DNA of 64,000 bases from Galbibacter orientalis DSM 19592 (GCF_000260115.1 NZ_JH651379.1:3188240-3252239), one strand, 5' to 3'. Positions 1-8,420 are shown, numbered from the stretch's first letter. Notes: generated from the sequence alone by a model not told the origin. A program made the numbers and translations.

Positions 1-323
1 TGGATGTTTTAAATCCAGATTATAATAAATATCCAGCTTATAAATATGCTAAAGGCATAGAGGCTACAATAGAACATGGAGAAACATTATTTATTCCTAA
101 ATTGTGGTGGCATTATGTGTATTATTCTAAAGGAGGCTATTCATTAGCACTTAGAGCTAACAATTCACTAAAAACTAAAGCAAAAGGTTTGTCTAATTTA
201 GTGCGACTTTTTACAGTAGATAATGGAATGAATTACTTAGCAGGAGAAAAATGGAAACATTACAAAGATCAAAAAGCTGAGGAAAATGCAATAAAGGCGA
301 TGCAAGAAATAAAATCAGTATAA
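1..323 (+). CDS. Cupin-like (JmjC/Cupin_8) protein, 3' part only
   Basis: The reading frame is open from base 3 and runs off the left edge, so only the last ~106 residues are here. They include IEHGETLFIPKLWWH, the G-E-x-L-F-I-P-x-x-W-W-H signature of the second half of the Cupin_8/JmjC-like fold, where the final His is normally a metal ligand, followed by a Ser/Leu-rich strand and a charged helical tail. Families of this type are Fe(II)/2-oxoglutarate-dependent hydroxylases or related enzymes; the substrate cannot be judged from this fragment. An ATG at 102 also opens this frame, but the conserved motif begins before it, so 102 is not the true start. The next gene follows after 32 bases on the same strand. 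Confidence 0.7.
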   Translation, partial: DVLNPDYNKYPAYKYAKGIEATIEHGETLFIPKLWWHYVYYSKGGYSLALRANNSLKTKAKGLSNLVRLFTVDNGMNYLAGEKWKHYKDQKAEENAIKAMQEIKSV

Positions 324-355
324 AGAAGATTGAGCATCGCAATAAAAAAGTATAA

Positions 356-1216
356 ATGAAAAATATATTAATAACAGGAGTTTCTTCTGGGATAGGCTAT
401 ACAACAGCAAAATTATTTTTAGATAAGGGTTTTTTAGTTTTTGGTAGCGTTAGAAAAAAAGAAGATGCTGCAGCGTTAAAAGAAAAATTAGGAGCAAATT
501 TTCATCCGCTTCTATTTGATGTTATAGATGAAGAGGCTATAAAAAAAGCATCCTTAGAAGTTGAAAACATTTTAGATGGAGCGTCCTTAGATTGCTTAGT
601 AAATAATGCTGGGGTATCTGTAAACGGACCCTTAGCGTATATTCCTATTGAAGAATTTTCAAGTCAGTTAAACATAAATGTACTTGGCGTTTTACGTGTT
701 ACACAGGCTTTTCTTCCTCTTTTAGGTTTTGATAATAATCGTCCTAAAGGAAGAATTATTAATATTAGTAGTGGTTCTGGGAGAGTAACAAGACCCTTTA
801 TGGCGCCTTATTCAGCATCTAAATATGCAGTAGAAGCATTATCGGATGGATTTAGAAGAGAATTAAATGACTTTGGAATAGAGGTAACAGTAATAGAGCC
901 AGGACCGATAAAATCTGAAATTTGGAATAAAGCAAAAGCAGATGCAGAAACACAGGTGAATAAATATAAAAATACTCCGTACGAAAAAATTTACGACAAT
1001 ATGGATAAAGCCGTACAAGGAATGGAAGGTATTGCTTTAGAAGCTAGTGAAGTGTCGAATTTAATCTACGGAATATATGAAGGAAAGAAGAACAAGACTC
1101 GCTACTTGGTAGCCCCTAAAAAGTGGTTGTTTTGGCTAGCAATTCATGTTTTTCCAGATAAGTTCTTAGATAAGATGTTTCAAAAACAGTTTAAGAAACT
1201 TGTAGAAGAAAAGTAA
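356..1216 (+). CDS. SDR-family NAD(P)-dependent oxidoreductase
   Basis: A 286-residue classical short-chain dehydrogenase. The Rossmann dinucleotide motif TGVSSGIG is at residues 7-14, NNAG at about 87, the active-site Ser in the ISSGSG strand, and the catalytic Tyr/Lys in YSASKYA at about 152-158, so all catalytic elements are present. The C-terminal ~60 residues are basic and hydrophobic (KKWLFWLAIHVFP), as in SDRs acting on lipid-like substrates. It lies 87 bases upstream of a serine-palmitoyltransferase-type synthase. A 3-ketolipid reductase role is therefore conceivable, but this is inferred only from position; the family reduces or oxidises very diverse alcohols and ketones. Confidence 0.85.
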   Translation: MKNILITGVSSGIGYTTAKLFLDKGFLVFGSVRKKEDAAALKEKLGANFHPLLFDVIDEEAIKKASLEVENILDGASLDCLVNNAGVSVNGPLAYIPIEEFSSQLNINVLGVLRVTQAFLPLLGFDNNRPKGRIINISSGSGRVTRPFMAPYSASKYAVEALSDGFRRELNDFGIEVTVIEPGPIKSEIWNKAKADAETQVNKYKNTPYEKIYDNMDKAVQGMEGIALEASEVSNLIYGIYEGKKNKTRYLVAPKKWLFWLAIHVFPDKFLDKMFQKQFKKLVEEK

Positions 1217-1245
1217 AAAATTTATGATAAGAGTTTAAATTTAGT

Positions 1246-1253
1246 TACTTTTG
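1246..1253 (+). promoter_or_regulatory. Bacteroidota -7 element (TACTTTTG)
   Basis: TACTTTTG fits the Bacteroidota consensus TAnnTTTG and lies 50 bases before the ATG at 1303, placing a start site near 1259. No clear -33 TTG is visible. It suggests that the synthase gene has its own promoter inside the gap after the SDR gene. Confidence 0.6.
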
Positions 1254-1302
1254 CGTGCTGTAAATTTAACGTTTATTTGAACATAAAAGAAACTCCATTT
1301 AC

Positions 1303-2565
1303 ATGAGAGATTTATTTGATAGGATTATTGAGAACAAAGGGCCATTAGGAAAATGGGCTTCTCAGGCAGAGGGATATTTTGTATTTCCTAAATTGGAAGG
1401 GAATATTTCAAACAGAATGAAGTTTAATGGGAAAGAAGTAATTACCTGGAGTATCAATGATTATCTTGGTCTTGCTAATCATCCTGAAGTTTTGAAAGCA
1501 GATGCTGAAGCTGCTGCTGAACATGGTGCCGCATACCCAATGGGAGCACGAATGATGAGTGGGCATACAGACCTTCATGAGCAATTACAAAACGAACTTG
1601 CTGAGTTTGTAAAAAAGGAATCAACATATTTATTAAACTTTGGTTATCAAGGAATGGTATCTGCCATAGATGCTTTGGTTACTAAAGATGATATTATTGT
1701 GTATGATGTAGATTCTCATGCATGTATTATTGACGGGGTTCGTCTGCATATGGGAAAACGTTTTACATATCAACATAACGATATGGAAAGCCTTGAGAAA
1801 AACTTAGAGCGTGCTACCAAAATGGCAGAACAAACTGGTGGTGGGATACTTGTTATTTCTGAAGGTGTTTTTGGAATGCGTGGAGAACAAGGACGATTAA
1901 AAGAAATAGTTGCCTTAAAAGGGAAATATAATTTTAGATTACTTGTAGATGATGCTCACGGATTTGGAACACTAGGTGCTACTGGAGCTGGTGCAGGTGA
2001 GGAGCAAGGGGTGCAAGATCAGATAGATGTTTATTTTGCTACTTTTGCAAAATCAATGGCTAGTATCGGAGCTTTTTTGGCAGGAGATAAACAAGTAATA
2101 GATTATTTAAAATATAATTTACGCTCTCAAATGTTTGCAAAATCATTACCTATGATTTTTGTAAAAGGAGCTTTAAAGCGTTTGGATATGTTAAGAACTA
2201 TGCCAGAACTTAAAGCTAAACTTTGGGAGAATGTAAATGCATTGCAAAACGGATTAAAAAATAGAGGTTTTGATATTGGGACTACAGAAAGTTGTGTAAC
2301 TCCCGTTTATCTTAACGGAAGTATTCCAGAAGCAATGGCGCTTGTAAAAGACCTAAGAGAAAATTATAGCATTTTCTGTTCTATAGTTGTATATCCAGTA
2401 ATTCCTAAAGGATTAATACTTTTACGTATGATTCCTACGGCTACTCATACAATGGAAGATATTGAGGCTACATTAGAAGCGTTTTCTGCAATTAGAGACA
2501 GATTAGAAAATGGAACCTACAAAAGACTCTCTGCGGCAGTAGAAGCAGCTATGGGAGATAAATAA
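1303..2565 (+). CDS. Alpha-oxoamine synthase (serine palmitoyltransferase / cysteate acyltransferase type)
   Basis: A 420-residue fold-type I PLP enzyme of the alpha-oxoamine synthase family (AONS, KBL, SPT). Visible landmarks are NDYLGLANHPEV near 50, VDDAHGFGTLG at about 214-224 (the Asp contacting the PLP pyridine nitrogen and the following His) and the Schiff-base Lys in TFAKSMASIGAF at about residue 250. The family condenses an amino acid with an acyl thioester and loses CO2. Overall resemblance is to bacterial SPT rather than to BioF or Kbl, with an N-terminal extension of about 35 residues. Flavobacteria use such enzymes for sphingolipids or, with cysteate, for sulfonolipids (capnine) linked to gliding. 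Which amino acid is used here cannot be read from sequence alone. A strong hairpin terminator follows. Confidence 0.8.
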   Translation: MRDLFDRIIENKGPLGKWASQAEGYFVFPKLEGNISNRMKFNGKEVITWSINDYLGLANHPEVLKADAEAAAEHGAAYPMGARMMSGHTDLHEQLQNELAEFVKKESTYLLNFGYQGMVSAIDALVTKDDIIVYDVDSHACIIDGVRLHMGKRFTYQHNDMESLEKNLERATKMAEQTGGGILVISEGVFGMRGEQGRLKEIVALKGKYNFRLLVDDAHGFGTLGATGAGAGEEQGVQDQIDVYFATFAKSMASIGAFLAGDKQVIDYLKYNLRSQMFAKSLPMIFVKGALKRLDMLRTMPELKAKLWENVNALQNGLKNRGFDIGTTESCVTPVYLNGSIPEAMALVKDLRENYSIFCSIVVYPVIPKGLILLRMIPTATHTMEDIEATLEAFSAIRDRLENGTYKRLSAAVEAAMGDK

Positions 2566-2576
2566 GAATTAGAAGC

Positions 2577-2628
2577 TTATATAAAAACAAAAAATCCGCT
2601 GAAAAGCGGATTTTTTGTTTTTATATAA
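2577..2628. terminator. Long perfect-stem bidirectional terminator
   Basis: Arms 2577-2600 and 2605-2628 pair along 24 bases without a mismatch around a GAAA loop. The GC core is TCCGCT/AGCGGA, flanked by A- and T-runs, so it can terminate transcription from both sides. It separates the synthase gene from the convergent carboxylase gene. Confidence 0.9.
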
Positions 2629-2711
2629 TTTTAAAATCAATTCCCTTAGGTAAAGCACTAGCTGTAAACTCTAAAAAAATGGTGTTATAAACTCAGGAAG
2701 CCTCAGCTATT

Positions 2712-4340
2712 TTAGGTTTGTATAACCCCTAAATTAAATTGTTTTTCAATAGGAGCATGATTTGCAGCTTCAATTCCCATACTAATCCATTTACGCGTAT
2801 CGAGCGGATCTATAATGGCATCGGTCCATAAACGTGCTGCAGCGTAATATGGAGATACTTGCTCATCATATTTAGATTTTATTTTATTAAAAAGTTCTTC
2901 CTCTTTTTCTTTTGTAATTTCTTCTCCTTTTTTCTTAAGGGAAGCTGTTTCAATTTGCAATAAAACTTTAGCAGCTTGAGAGCCTCCCATAACTGCTAGC
3001 TCTGCACTTGGCCATGCAAATATTAATCGCGGGTCATAAGCTTTTCCACACATAGCGTAATTACCAGCTCCGTAAGAGTTTCCTATAACAACAGTAAATT
3101 TAGGAACTACCGAGTTGCTAACAGCGTTAACCATTTTAGCGCCGTCTTTTATAATACCACCGTGTTCCGATTTACTTCCTACCATAAAACCAGTAACATC
3201 TTGTAGAAATAATAATGGAATTTTTTTCTGATTGCAATTGGATATAAATCTAGTAGCCTTGTCGGCAGAATCAGAGTAAATAACCCCACCAAATTGTAGT
3301 TCTCCTTTTTTAGTTTTCACAACTTTTCTTTGGTTGGCCACAATTCCAACAGCCCAACCATCAATACGGGCATAACCAGTAATAATAGTTTTTCCAAAAC
3401 CTTCTTTGTATTCTTCAAAAGAATTAGCATCTACAATACGAGAAATAATTTCTTTCATATCGTATTGCTCAGTTCTATTTTTTGGAATAATTCCGTAAAT
3501 ATCTTGAGGATTTTCTAGCGGTTTGATAGCTTTATTTCTACTAAATCCAGCCTTGTCATAATCGCCAATCTTATCTATTATATTTCTAATTTTATCAAGC
3601 GCATCTTTATCGTCTTTCGCTTTGTAATCTGTAACTCCACTAATTTCGGAATGCGTAGTTGCACCACCTAAAGTTTCGTTATCAATATTTTCTCCAATGG
3701 CAGCCTTTACTAAATAGCTCCCTGCTAGAAAAATACTCCCAGTTTTATCTACTATAATAGCCTCGTCGCTCATAATAGGGAGGTAAGCACCTCCAGCTAC
3801 ACAGCTCCCCATAACGGCAGCTATTTGAGTAATTCCCATACTGCTCATTATGGCATTATTTCTAAAAATACGACCAAAATGCTCTTTATCGGGGAAAATT
3901 TCGTCTTGCATAGGTAAATAAACTCCAGCACTATCTACTAAATAAATTATAGGAAGTCTATTTTCTATAGAAATTTCTTGCGCTCTCAAGTTCTTTTTTC
4001 CTGTAATTGGGAACCAAGCTCCTGCTTTTACGGTAGCATCATTTGCAACAACAATACATTGTTTATTATTAATATATCCAATCTTAACAACAACACCACC
4101 AGAAGGGCATCCACCGTGTTCTTGATACATTCCTTCTCCAGCAAAAGCACCTATTTCAATGCTATTTTTGTCTTTATCAAGTACGTACTCTATACGCTCT
4201 CTAGCTGTCATTTTTCCTTGACTATGTAGTTTTTCAATACGTTTTTCTCCTCCGCCCAATGCTACATGTGCTAGTTTTCGTCTTAAATCTGCTACGGAAA
4301 GTTTGTTGTGATCTTCGTTTTGATTGAATTTTAAATCCAT
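2712..4340 (-). CDS. Acyl-CoA carboxylase, carboxyltransferase (beta) subunit, methylcrotonoyl-CoA type
   Basis: A 542-residue biotin-dependent carboxyltransferase with two crotonase-like halves. It transfers carboxyl from carboxybiotin to an acyl-CoA. The N-half contains KMTARERIEYVLD and GSCVAGGAYLPIMSDE, the C-half GNSYGAGNYAMCGKAYDPR; these Gly-rich loops form the oxyanion holes. The wording of both loops matches the beta chain of methylcrotonoyl-CoA carboxylase (leucine breakdown) more closely than propionyl-CoA carboxylase. No biotin carboxylase/BCCP gene is adjacent, so the alpha chain must be encoded elsewhere. It is transcribed toward the terminator at 2577-2628. Substrate assignment is by motif resemblance only. 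Confidence 0.85.
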   Translation of the reverse strand: MDLKFNQNEDHNKLSVADLRRKLAHVALGGGEKRIEKLHSQGKMTARERIEYVLDKDKNSIEIGAFAGEGMYQEHGGCPSGGVVVKIGYINNKQCIVVANDATVKAGAWFPITGKKNLRAQEISIENRLPIIYLVDSAGVYLPMQDEIFPDKEHFGRIFRNNAIMSSMGITQIAAVMGSCVAGGAYLPIMSDEAIIVDKTGSIFLAGSYLVKAAIGENIDNETLGGATTHSEISGVTDYKAKDDKDALDKIRNIIDKIGDYDKAGFSRNKAIKPLENPQDIYGIIPKNRTEQYDMKEIISRIVDANSFEEYKEGFGKTIITGYARIDGWAVGIVANQRKVVKTKKGELQFGGVIYSDSADKATRFISNCNQKKIPLLFLQDVTGFMVGSKSEHGGIIKDGAKMVNAVSNSVVPKFTVVIGNSYGAGNYAMCGKAYDPRLIFAWPSAELAVMGGSQAAKVLLQIETASLKKKGEEITKEKEEELFNKIKSKYDEQVSPYYAAARLWTDAIIDPLDTRKWISMGIEAANHAPIEKQFNLGVIQT

Positions 4341-4538
4341 CTATTGCGCTTGTTTCAAATGTTTTATAGGTTATTTTTAAGTTTCTTCACTTAGAAAATA
4401 AAAAAATCAATTAAAAACTCCTATTAATACTGCTAAAATACGAAATCAACCTTTATGTAAATGGCTAATAATTCCTTAAATTGTACGATATTTGTCATCT
4501 TTTAAAAAATAACCCCTAAACTTAATAAAAGCAATAAA

Positions 4539-4721
4539 ATGGGAATGAATAAAAATACAGTTTTAGCATGGGCAACATGGATAATGATAATTGTAGGACT
4601 TGCATTAATTGCATTGGGAGCGTTTAGATATAATGAGGTTGCAGGCTACGGTTTTGGTGCCGTTGGGATTGGTTTTTTTGCCATTGCATGGGTCTTCAAT
4701 GCATTAAAAGGAAGAGTTTAA
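4539..4721 (+). CDS. CAL67264-family small membrane protein
   Basis: A 60-residue protein with two hydrophobic segments (about 9-26 and 35-53) joined by the conserved FRYNEVAGYGFGAVG loop, ending in a basic tail. I recognise it as the flavobacterial CAL67264 family, whose function is unknown. The start MGMNKNT is the usual one for the family. It is divergent from the carboxylase gene, and 198 bases separate the two starts. Confidence 0.8.
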   Translation: MGMNKNTVLAWATWIMIIVGLALIALGAFRYNEVAGYGFGAVGIGFFAIAWVFNALKGRV

Positions 4722-4730
4722 TAAGTTAGT

Positions 4731-4915
4731 AGTTAGAAAGTAAAAAAGTTAAAAGTGAAGGAGTTAAAGAGTTAAAGAGTTTTTTTTAATAGTTAGAAAT
4801 AGCATAATTCTTTTTCAGAAATTTACATTTAACAGTTAAAAAGTAAAAGTTAAAATAGAAGGTGTTTAAGAAGAAAATTATTTTTTAGTAGGTAGAAATA
4901 ACATAATTTTTTTCA
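4731..4915. repeat. Imperfect direct duplication in the ettA leader region
   Basis: The stretch 4731-4815 is repeated in diverged form at 4833-4915. Each copy starts with AGTTA(G/A)AAAGTAAAA and ends with TAGAAATA(G/A)CATAAT followed by a T-run. Sequence between and around is almost pure A/T and purine-rich, and is followed by short ACATTCAAC repeats at about 4915-4940. No gene is apparent. Confidence 0.55.
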
Positions 4916-4962
4916 ACATTCAACACAACATTCAACATTCAAAATTTAAAATAAAACAATAT

Positions 4963-6657
4963 ATGTCTGATGATAAAAAAGTGATATTCTCCATGTCGGG
5001 GGTGTCAAAAACCTATCAAAGTTCTAATAAACAAGTTTTAAAAGATATCTATTTAAGTTTCTTTTATGGGGCTAAAATTGGTATTCTTGGTTTAAATGGT
5101 TCTGGTAAATCTACTTTATTAAAAATTATTGCTGGAGAAGAAAAGAACTTCCAAGGAGATGTTGTTTTTTCTTCAGGATATTCTGTGGGGTATCTGGAGC
5201 AAGAACCAAAATTGGATGAGTCTAAAACAGTAATAGAAATTGTTAAGGAAGGGGTTGCGGAAACGGTTGCTATTTTAGATGAATACAATAAAATAAACGA
5301 TATGTTTGGCTTACCAGAAGTTTATGAAGATGCAGATAAAATGCAAAAACTGATGGATAAGCAAGCAGAACTTCAAGATAAAATTGATGCGAGTAATGCT
5401 TGGGAATTAGATACCAAACTTGAGATTGCTATGGATGCTTTGCGTACTCCAGAGCCAGATACGCCAATAAGTGTATTATCTGGAGGAGAACGTAGAAGAG
5501 TGGCATTGTGTAGATTACTATTAAAACAACCAGATATTTTACTATTGGATGAGCCAACTAACCACCTAGATGCAGAGTCAGTATTATGGTTAGAGCAACA
5601 TTTACAACAATATGCAGGAACGGTAATTGCTGTGACGCACGACCGTTATTTCTTGGATAATGTTGCAGGTTGGATTTTAGAGTTGGATAGAGGAGAAGGT
5701 ATTCCTTGGAAAGGAAATTACTCATCTTGGTTAGACCAAAAGTCAAAACGTTTGGCACAGGAGCAAAAACAAGCTTCTAAGCGTCAAAAAACTTTAGAGC
5801 GAGAGTTAGAATGGGTTAGAATGGCTCCTAAAGGAAGACAAGCAAAACAAAAGGCACGTTTAAATAATTATGATAAATTATTGAATGAAGACCAAAGTAA
5901 ACTAGATGAAAAATTAGAAATTTATATCCCAAATGGACCACGTTTAGGAACTAATGTTATTGAAGCCAAAGGGGTTTCTAAAGCATTTGGAGATAAACTT
6001 TTATATGAAGATTTAAACTTTAAACTTCCGCAAGCAGGAATAGTTGGTATTATTGGTCCGAATGGTGCTGGTAAAACAACCATTTTTAAAATGATAATGG
6101 GAGAAGAAAAACCAGATAAAGGGTCGTTTGAAGTTGGGGAAACAGCCAAGATAGCATATGTAGATCAATCGCATTCTAATATTGATCCTACTAAATCTAT
6201 TTATGAGAACTTCTCTGACGGACAAGAATTAGTAATGATGGGAGGAAAGCAAGTAAACTCTCGTGCTTATTTAAGTAGATTTAACTTTGCTGGAAGTGAG
6301 CAAAATAAAAAGGTAGAAGCACTTTCTGGAGGAGAACGTAACCGTTTGCATTTGGCAATGACACTAAAAGAAGAAGGAAACGTATTATTACTAGATGAGC
6401 CTACCAACGATTTGGATGTAAATACCCTACGTGCTTTAGAAGAAGGGTTGGAGAATTTTGCAGGTTGTGCTGTGGTTATTTCTCACGACCGTTGGTTCTT
6501 AGATCGTATTTGTACTCATATTCTTGCATTTGAAGGAAACTCTGAAGTGTATTTCTTTGAAGGTAGTTTTTCTGATTATGAAGAGAATAAACGCAAACGT
6601 TTAGGAGCAGATGTAACTCCAAAACGTATTAAATACAAAAAATTGATAAGAGGTTAA
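4963..6657 (+). CDS. ettA: Energy-dependent translational throttle protein EttA (ABC-F)
   Basis: A 564-residue soluble ABC-F protein with two ATPase domains and no membrane segment. First domain: Walker A GLNGSGKST at about 42-50, signature LSGGERRR near 171, Walker B/DEPTNHLD near 195. The charged linker of about residues 245-310 (KRQKTLERELEWVRMAPKGR) is the P-site-tRNA-interaction motif. Second domain: GPNGAGKTT near 365, LSGGERNR near 453, DEPTNDLD near 476. Length and the FFYGAKIGILG opening match EttA rather than other ABC-F members. EttA binds the ribosomal E site and gates the first elongation step according to ATP/ADP ratio. It is followed by a strong terminator. Confidence 0.93.
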   Translation: MSDDKKVIFSMSGVSKTYQSSNKQVLKDIYLSFFYGAKIGILGLNGSGKSTLLKIIAGEEKNFQGDVVFSSGYSVGYLEQEPKLDESKTVIEIVKEGVAETVAILDEYNKINDMFGLPEVYEDADKMQKLMDKQAELQDKIDASNAWELDTKLEIAMDALRTPEPDTPISVLSGGERRRVALCRLLLKQPDILLLDEPTNHLDAESVLWLEQHLQQYAGTVIAVTHDRYFLDNVAGWILELDRGEGIPWKGNYSSWLDQKSKRLAQEQKQASKRQKTLERELEWVRMAPKGRQAKQKARLNNYDKLLNEDQSKLDEKLEIYIPNGPRLGTNVIEAKGVSKAFGDKLLYEDLNFKLPQAGIVGIIGPNGAGKTTIFKMIMGEEKPDKGSFEVGETAKIAYVDQSHSNIDPTKSIYENFSDGQELVMMGGKQVNSRAYLSRFNFAGSEQNKKVEALSGGERNRLHLAMTLKEEGNVLLLDEPTNDLDVNTLRALEEGLENFAGCAVVISHDRWFLDRICTHILAFEGNSEVYFFEGSFSDYEENKRKRLGADVTPKRIKYKKLIRG

Positions 6658-6701
6658 TTGCAGTAGCCAATTAGTACTGAGATTTTAGTACAAAAAATAT
6701 A

Positions 6702-6738
6702 AAACCGAGAAGTTATGTATAACTTCTCGGTTTTTTTA
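6702..6738 (+). terminator. Rho-independent terminator of ettA
   Basis: AAACCGAGAAGTTAT (6702-6716) pairs with its complement at 6719-6733, with a practical loop of about six bases, and is followed by a T-run. It ends the ettA transcript. Confidence 0.9.
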
Positions 6739-6767
6739 ATTCCTTATTTTTTATTCATAATGTTTAT

Positions 6768-6840
6768 GAACATGTTTGGTAATGGTTTTGTTACTTGCTA
6801 ATCCGTATGGATTTTTCTTGTAGAAAAGTTAGACACAAAG
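6768..6840 (-). repeat. Cassette-end-like repeat downstream of hepT
   Basis: ACATGTTTGG-n2-ATGGTTT-n-GTTA at 6769-6796 is repeated at about 7562-7588, on the other side of the mntA-hepT pair. Read on the minus strand, the stretch contains the small hairpin AATCC-ATAC-GGATT and loosely complementary outer arms. It resembles the gene-end palindromes seen at 44 kb in organisation, not in sequence. Confidence 0.4.
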
Positions 6841-6872
6841 AACTATAAGATACAGTGTTGGTAGTAGGTTTT

Positions 6873-7205
6873 TTATTTAATTAGCTCTTGTATTTCTGCC
6901 TTTATATTTTTTAGGAATCGATTTATAATAGCCCAAACTATTGAATTATCAATACTGTCATAAGCGTGAATCAATCTATTTCTAAATGCAATAATTTGTT
7001 TAGCATTCTCAATTTCCAAATCAGGGTCGATTTTTTTGAGTTGGTTTAAAGCTTCTCCAATAATTGCTAATTGTCTTTCAACTGCACTTTGGGTTTTTAA
7101 ATCATTTTGATAACTATTGAAATCTGTAATGTCAACTATAAATTTTTCTATTAAGTCGATGGCTAATAAAATATCAAATAGATACTTTCTGCTCTTTTCC
7201 GTCAT
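6873..7205 (-). CDS. hepT: HepT-like ribonuclease toxin (DUF86)
   Basis: A 110-residue all-helical HEPN protein of the DUF86/HepT family, the RNase toxin of the HEPT/MNT module. The catalytic RX4HXY motif is complete: R75, H80, Y82 (RNRLIHAY). In characterised pairs the Tyr is AMPylated by the MntA partner, which inactivates the RNase. The gene follows mntA and overlaps it by 32 bases, so translation is probably coupled. It sits in a short accessory stretch between ettA and the glutamate-synthase-like gene. All active-site residues are intact, so the toxin should be functional. Confidence 0.88.
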   Translation of the reverse strand: MTEKSRKYLFDILLAIDLIEKFIVDITDFNSYQNDLKTQSAVERQLAIIGEALNQLKKIDPDLEIENAKQIIAFRNRLIHAYDSIDNSIVWAIINRFLKNIKAEIQELIK

Positions 7206-7509
7206 AGATTAAAATTTTTGTTGAATCGATATTCTTTTTTAGGATAGGATTTTTAATAGAAACATAGGTTAATAAATCTACTCTTCTTTGAAAAAAAACT
7301 TCAAATTTATCCCAAATGTTCATTAAGTTTTCACCTCGTTCAATTGGATCAACGCTGTCAATTTCAATTAATAAATCTATATCGCTAGAATCCTCATTAA
7401 ATTGATCGGTAATAGAAGAACCAAAGGCGTATAAATTCTTTACATTATGAGCTTTACATAATGAAAGGAATTCCGCCATTTTATATTTAATAGATTCTTT
7501 TAAAGTCAT
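7174..7509 (-). CDS. mntA: MntA-type minimal nucleotidyltransferase antitoxin
   Basis: A 111-residue minimal nucleotidyltransferase of the pol-beta fold. The signature G30-S31 ... D43-x-D45 (GSS-n11-DID) and a third acidic residue, D78 in RRVDLL, form the metal-binding triad. In the known system the enzyme transfers AMP to the Tyr of the HepT motif and so neutralises the toxin. It is the first gene of the two-gene operon. The N-terminal helix (MTLKESIKYKMAEF) is typical. Upstream lies the repeat at 7555-7633. Confidence 0.88.
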   Translation of the reverse strand: MTLKESIKYKMAEFLSLCKAHNVKNLYAFGSSITDQFNEDSSDIDLLIEIDSVDPIERGENLMNIWDKFEVFFQRRVDLLTYVSIKNPILKKNIDSTKILIYDGKEQKVSI

Positions 7510-7554
7510 AATACTAATATAATGTATTTTTTTGAATCTAGATTTTTTGTCAAC

Positions 7555-7633
7555 TTACGGCAACATGTTTGGATATGGTTTCGTTATGAGAAAATCTATG
7601 TGTTTTTCAAGTGAGTAGGTCGTGTGCCTTTTT
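7555..7633 (-). repeat. Cassette-end-like repeat between DUF3995 gene and mntA
   Basis: The second copy of the ACATGTTTGG ... ATGGTTT ... GTTA motif lies at about 7562-7588, followed by a GAAAA/TTTTC inverted repeat. It abuts the stop codon of the DUF3995 gene (minus strand). With the copy at 6768 it brackets mntA-hepT by ~25-base direct repeats. Confidence 0.4.
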
Positions 7634-8053
7634 CTATTTTATAAGTTGGATTATTATACCTAATATTCCAATTATCAAGCACAAAGGAGAAAAGAGTTTT
7701 GTATCCAGTTTTCCAAAGTCAGTTTTTCTCACACTTTTAAAAAAACCTACATATTTAAATTCGCCAACTGCTCTTAAAAGGAATATTATTGGGATTATCC
7801 AACCCCTATATTTTATAATCCATTCAGGTAAACTGTATTCAATAAGTCCAGACTCAATCATATAAAAAATACCGAAAGCTATTAATCCAATTCCTATTAT
7901 TGCACTATCAATCTTTTTAGGATTCAGCACTCTTTCTCCATTTTCTTTGGTAGGTAAGGATTCTACATATCCAAATTTTCCTCCAATAACCCAATTTAAA
8001 TGAATCATTCCAAGGACAATTAGGATTAAGCTTAATAAAATTGATAGAATCAT
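7634..8053 (-). CDS. DUF3995 domain membrane protein
   Basis: A 139-residue integral membrane protein with four predicted hydrophobic segments (about 3-22, 49-66, 83-97 and 119-137). The loop GGKFGYVESLPTKENGERVL and the later RAVGEFKYVGFFK are recognisable features of DUF3995, a family without assigned function that is common in accessory regions. It has the same orientation as mntA-hepT and may have arrived as a cassette with them. Confidence 0.75.
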   Translation of the reverse strand: MILSILLSLILIVLGMIHLNWVIGGKFGYVESLPTKENGERVLNPKKIDSAIIGIGLIAFGIFYMIESGLIEYSLPEWIIKYRGWIIPIIFLLRAVGEFKYVGFFKSVRKTDFGKLDTKLFSPLCLIIGILGIIIQLIK

Positions 8054-8268
8054 AATTTTAGTATGGTTAAATGTCTTTTTCTAAAATTTCACAGTTAGAA
8101 TTTAATATTGAAATTATAATTATTATGCAATATTTTATGGTATTTTGAAGTTTAATTTTTTATATTTTCAGAATAGTTTATTTTATGGGTAGTTTAGAGA
8201 ATAGATGGATATAGGCTTATTTCCAATTGGTTAGTTTTTGGATTGTTAGGAGTATAGTTTTTAGTCCA

Positions 8269-8388
8269 TTATCCATTGGAAGCCAAGTGAACTTTCTCCA
8301 TTAAAATTTCAGCTATTTCGTATTCACTTTCTCCTTTATACTGTTTGTTGGGTAAGTGAACTTTATAATAATTATGATGTTTTATCAT
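8269..8388 (-). CDS. Possible 39-residue small protein in the 8054-8420 gap
   Basis: The 367-base gap between 8054 and 8420 holds no long ORF, only this minus-strand frame, ATG at 8388 to TAA at 8269. It encodes a hydrophilic, Tyr- and Glu-rich peptide with two KVHL motifs (YKVHLPNKQYKGE and LMEKVHLASNG). No ribosome-binding site is obvious, but such sites are weak throughout this genome. It could also be the remnant of a larger gene. The rest of the gap is AT-rich without clear hairpins. Confidence 0.25.
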   Translation of the reverse strand: MIKHHNYYKVHLPNKQYKGESEYEIAEILMEKVHLASNG

Positions 8389-8420
8389 TCAAATACAATT
8401 TTCTACTTAATGCTTAACAA

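Noticed and set aside
3330-4229. Plus-strand frames inside the carboxylase gene
   Set aside because: They are antisense shadows rich in Asn, Ser and Phe, without motifs; the minus-strand gene accounts for the region.
4481-4497. TTG ... GATATTTG as promoter of the CAL67264 gene
   Set aside because: The spacing between the two parts is far too short, and the first base of the -7 element does not match.
4731-4940. Possible CRISPR or satellite array upstream of ettA
   Set aside because: There are only two diverged copies and short AT-rich repeats, without regular spacers.
7611-7865. Plus-strand frame opposite the DUF3995 gene
   Set aside because: The minus strand has the recognisable membrane protein; the plus frame has no features.
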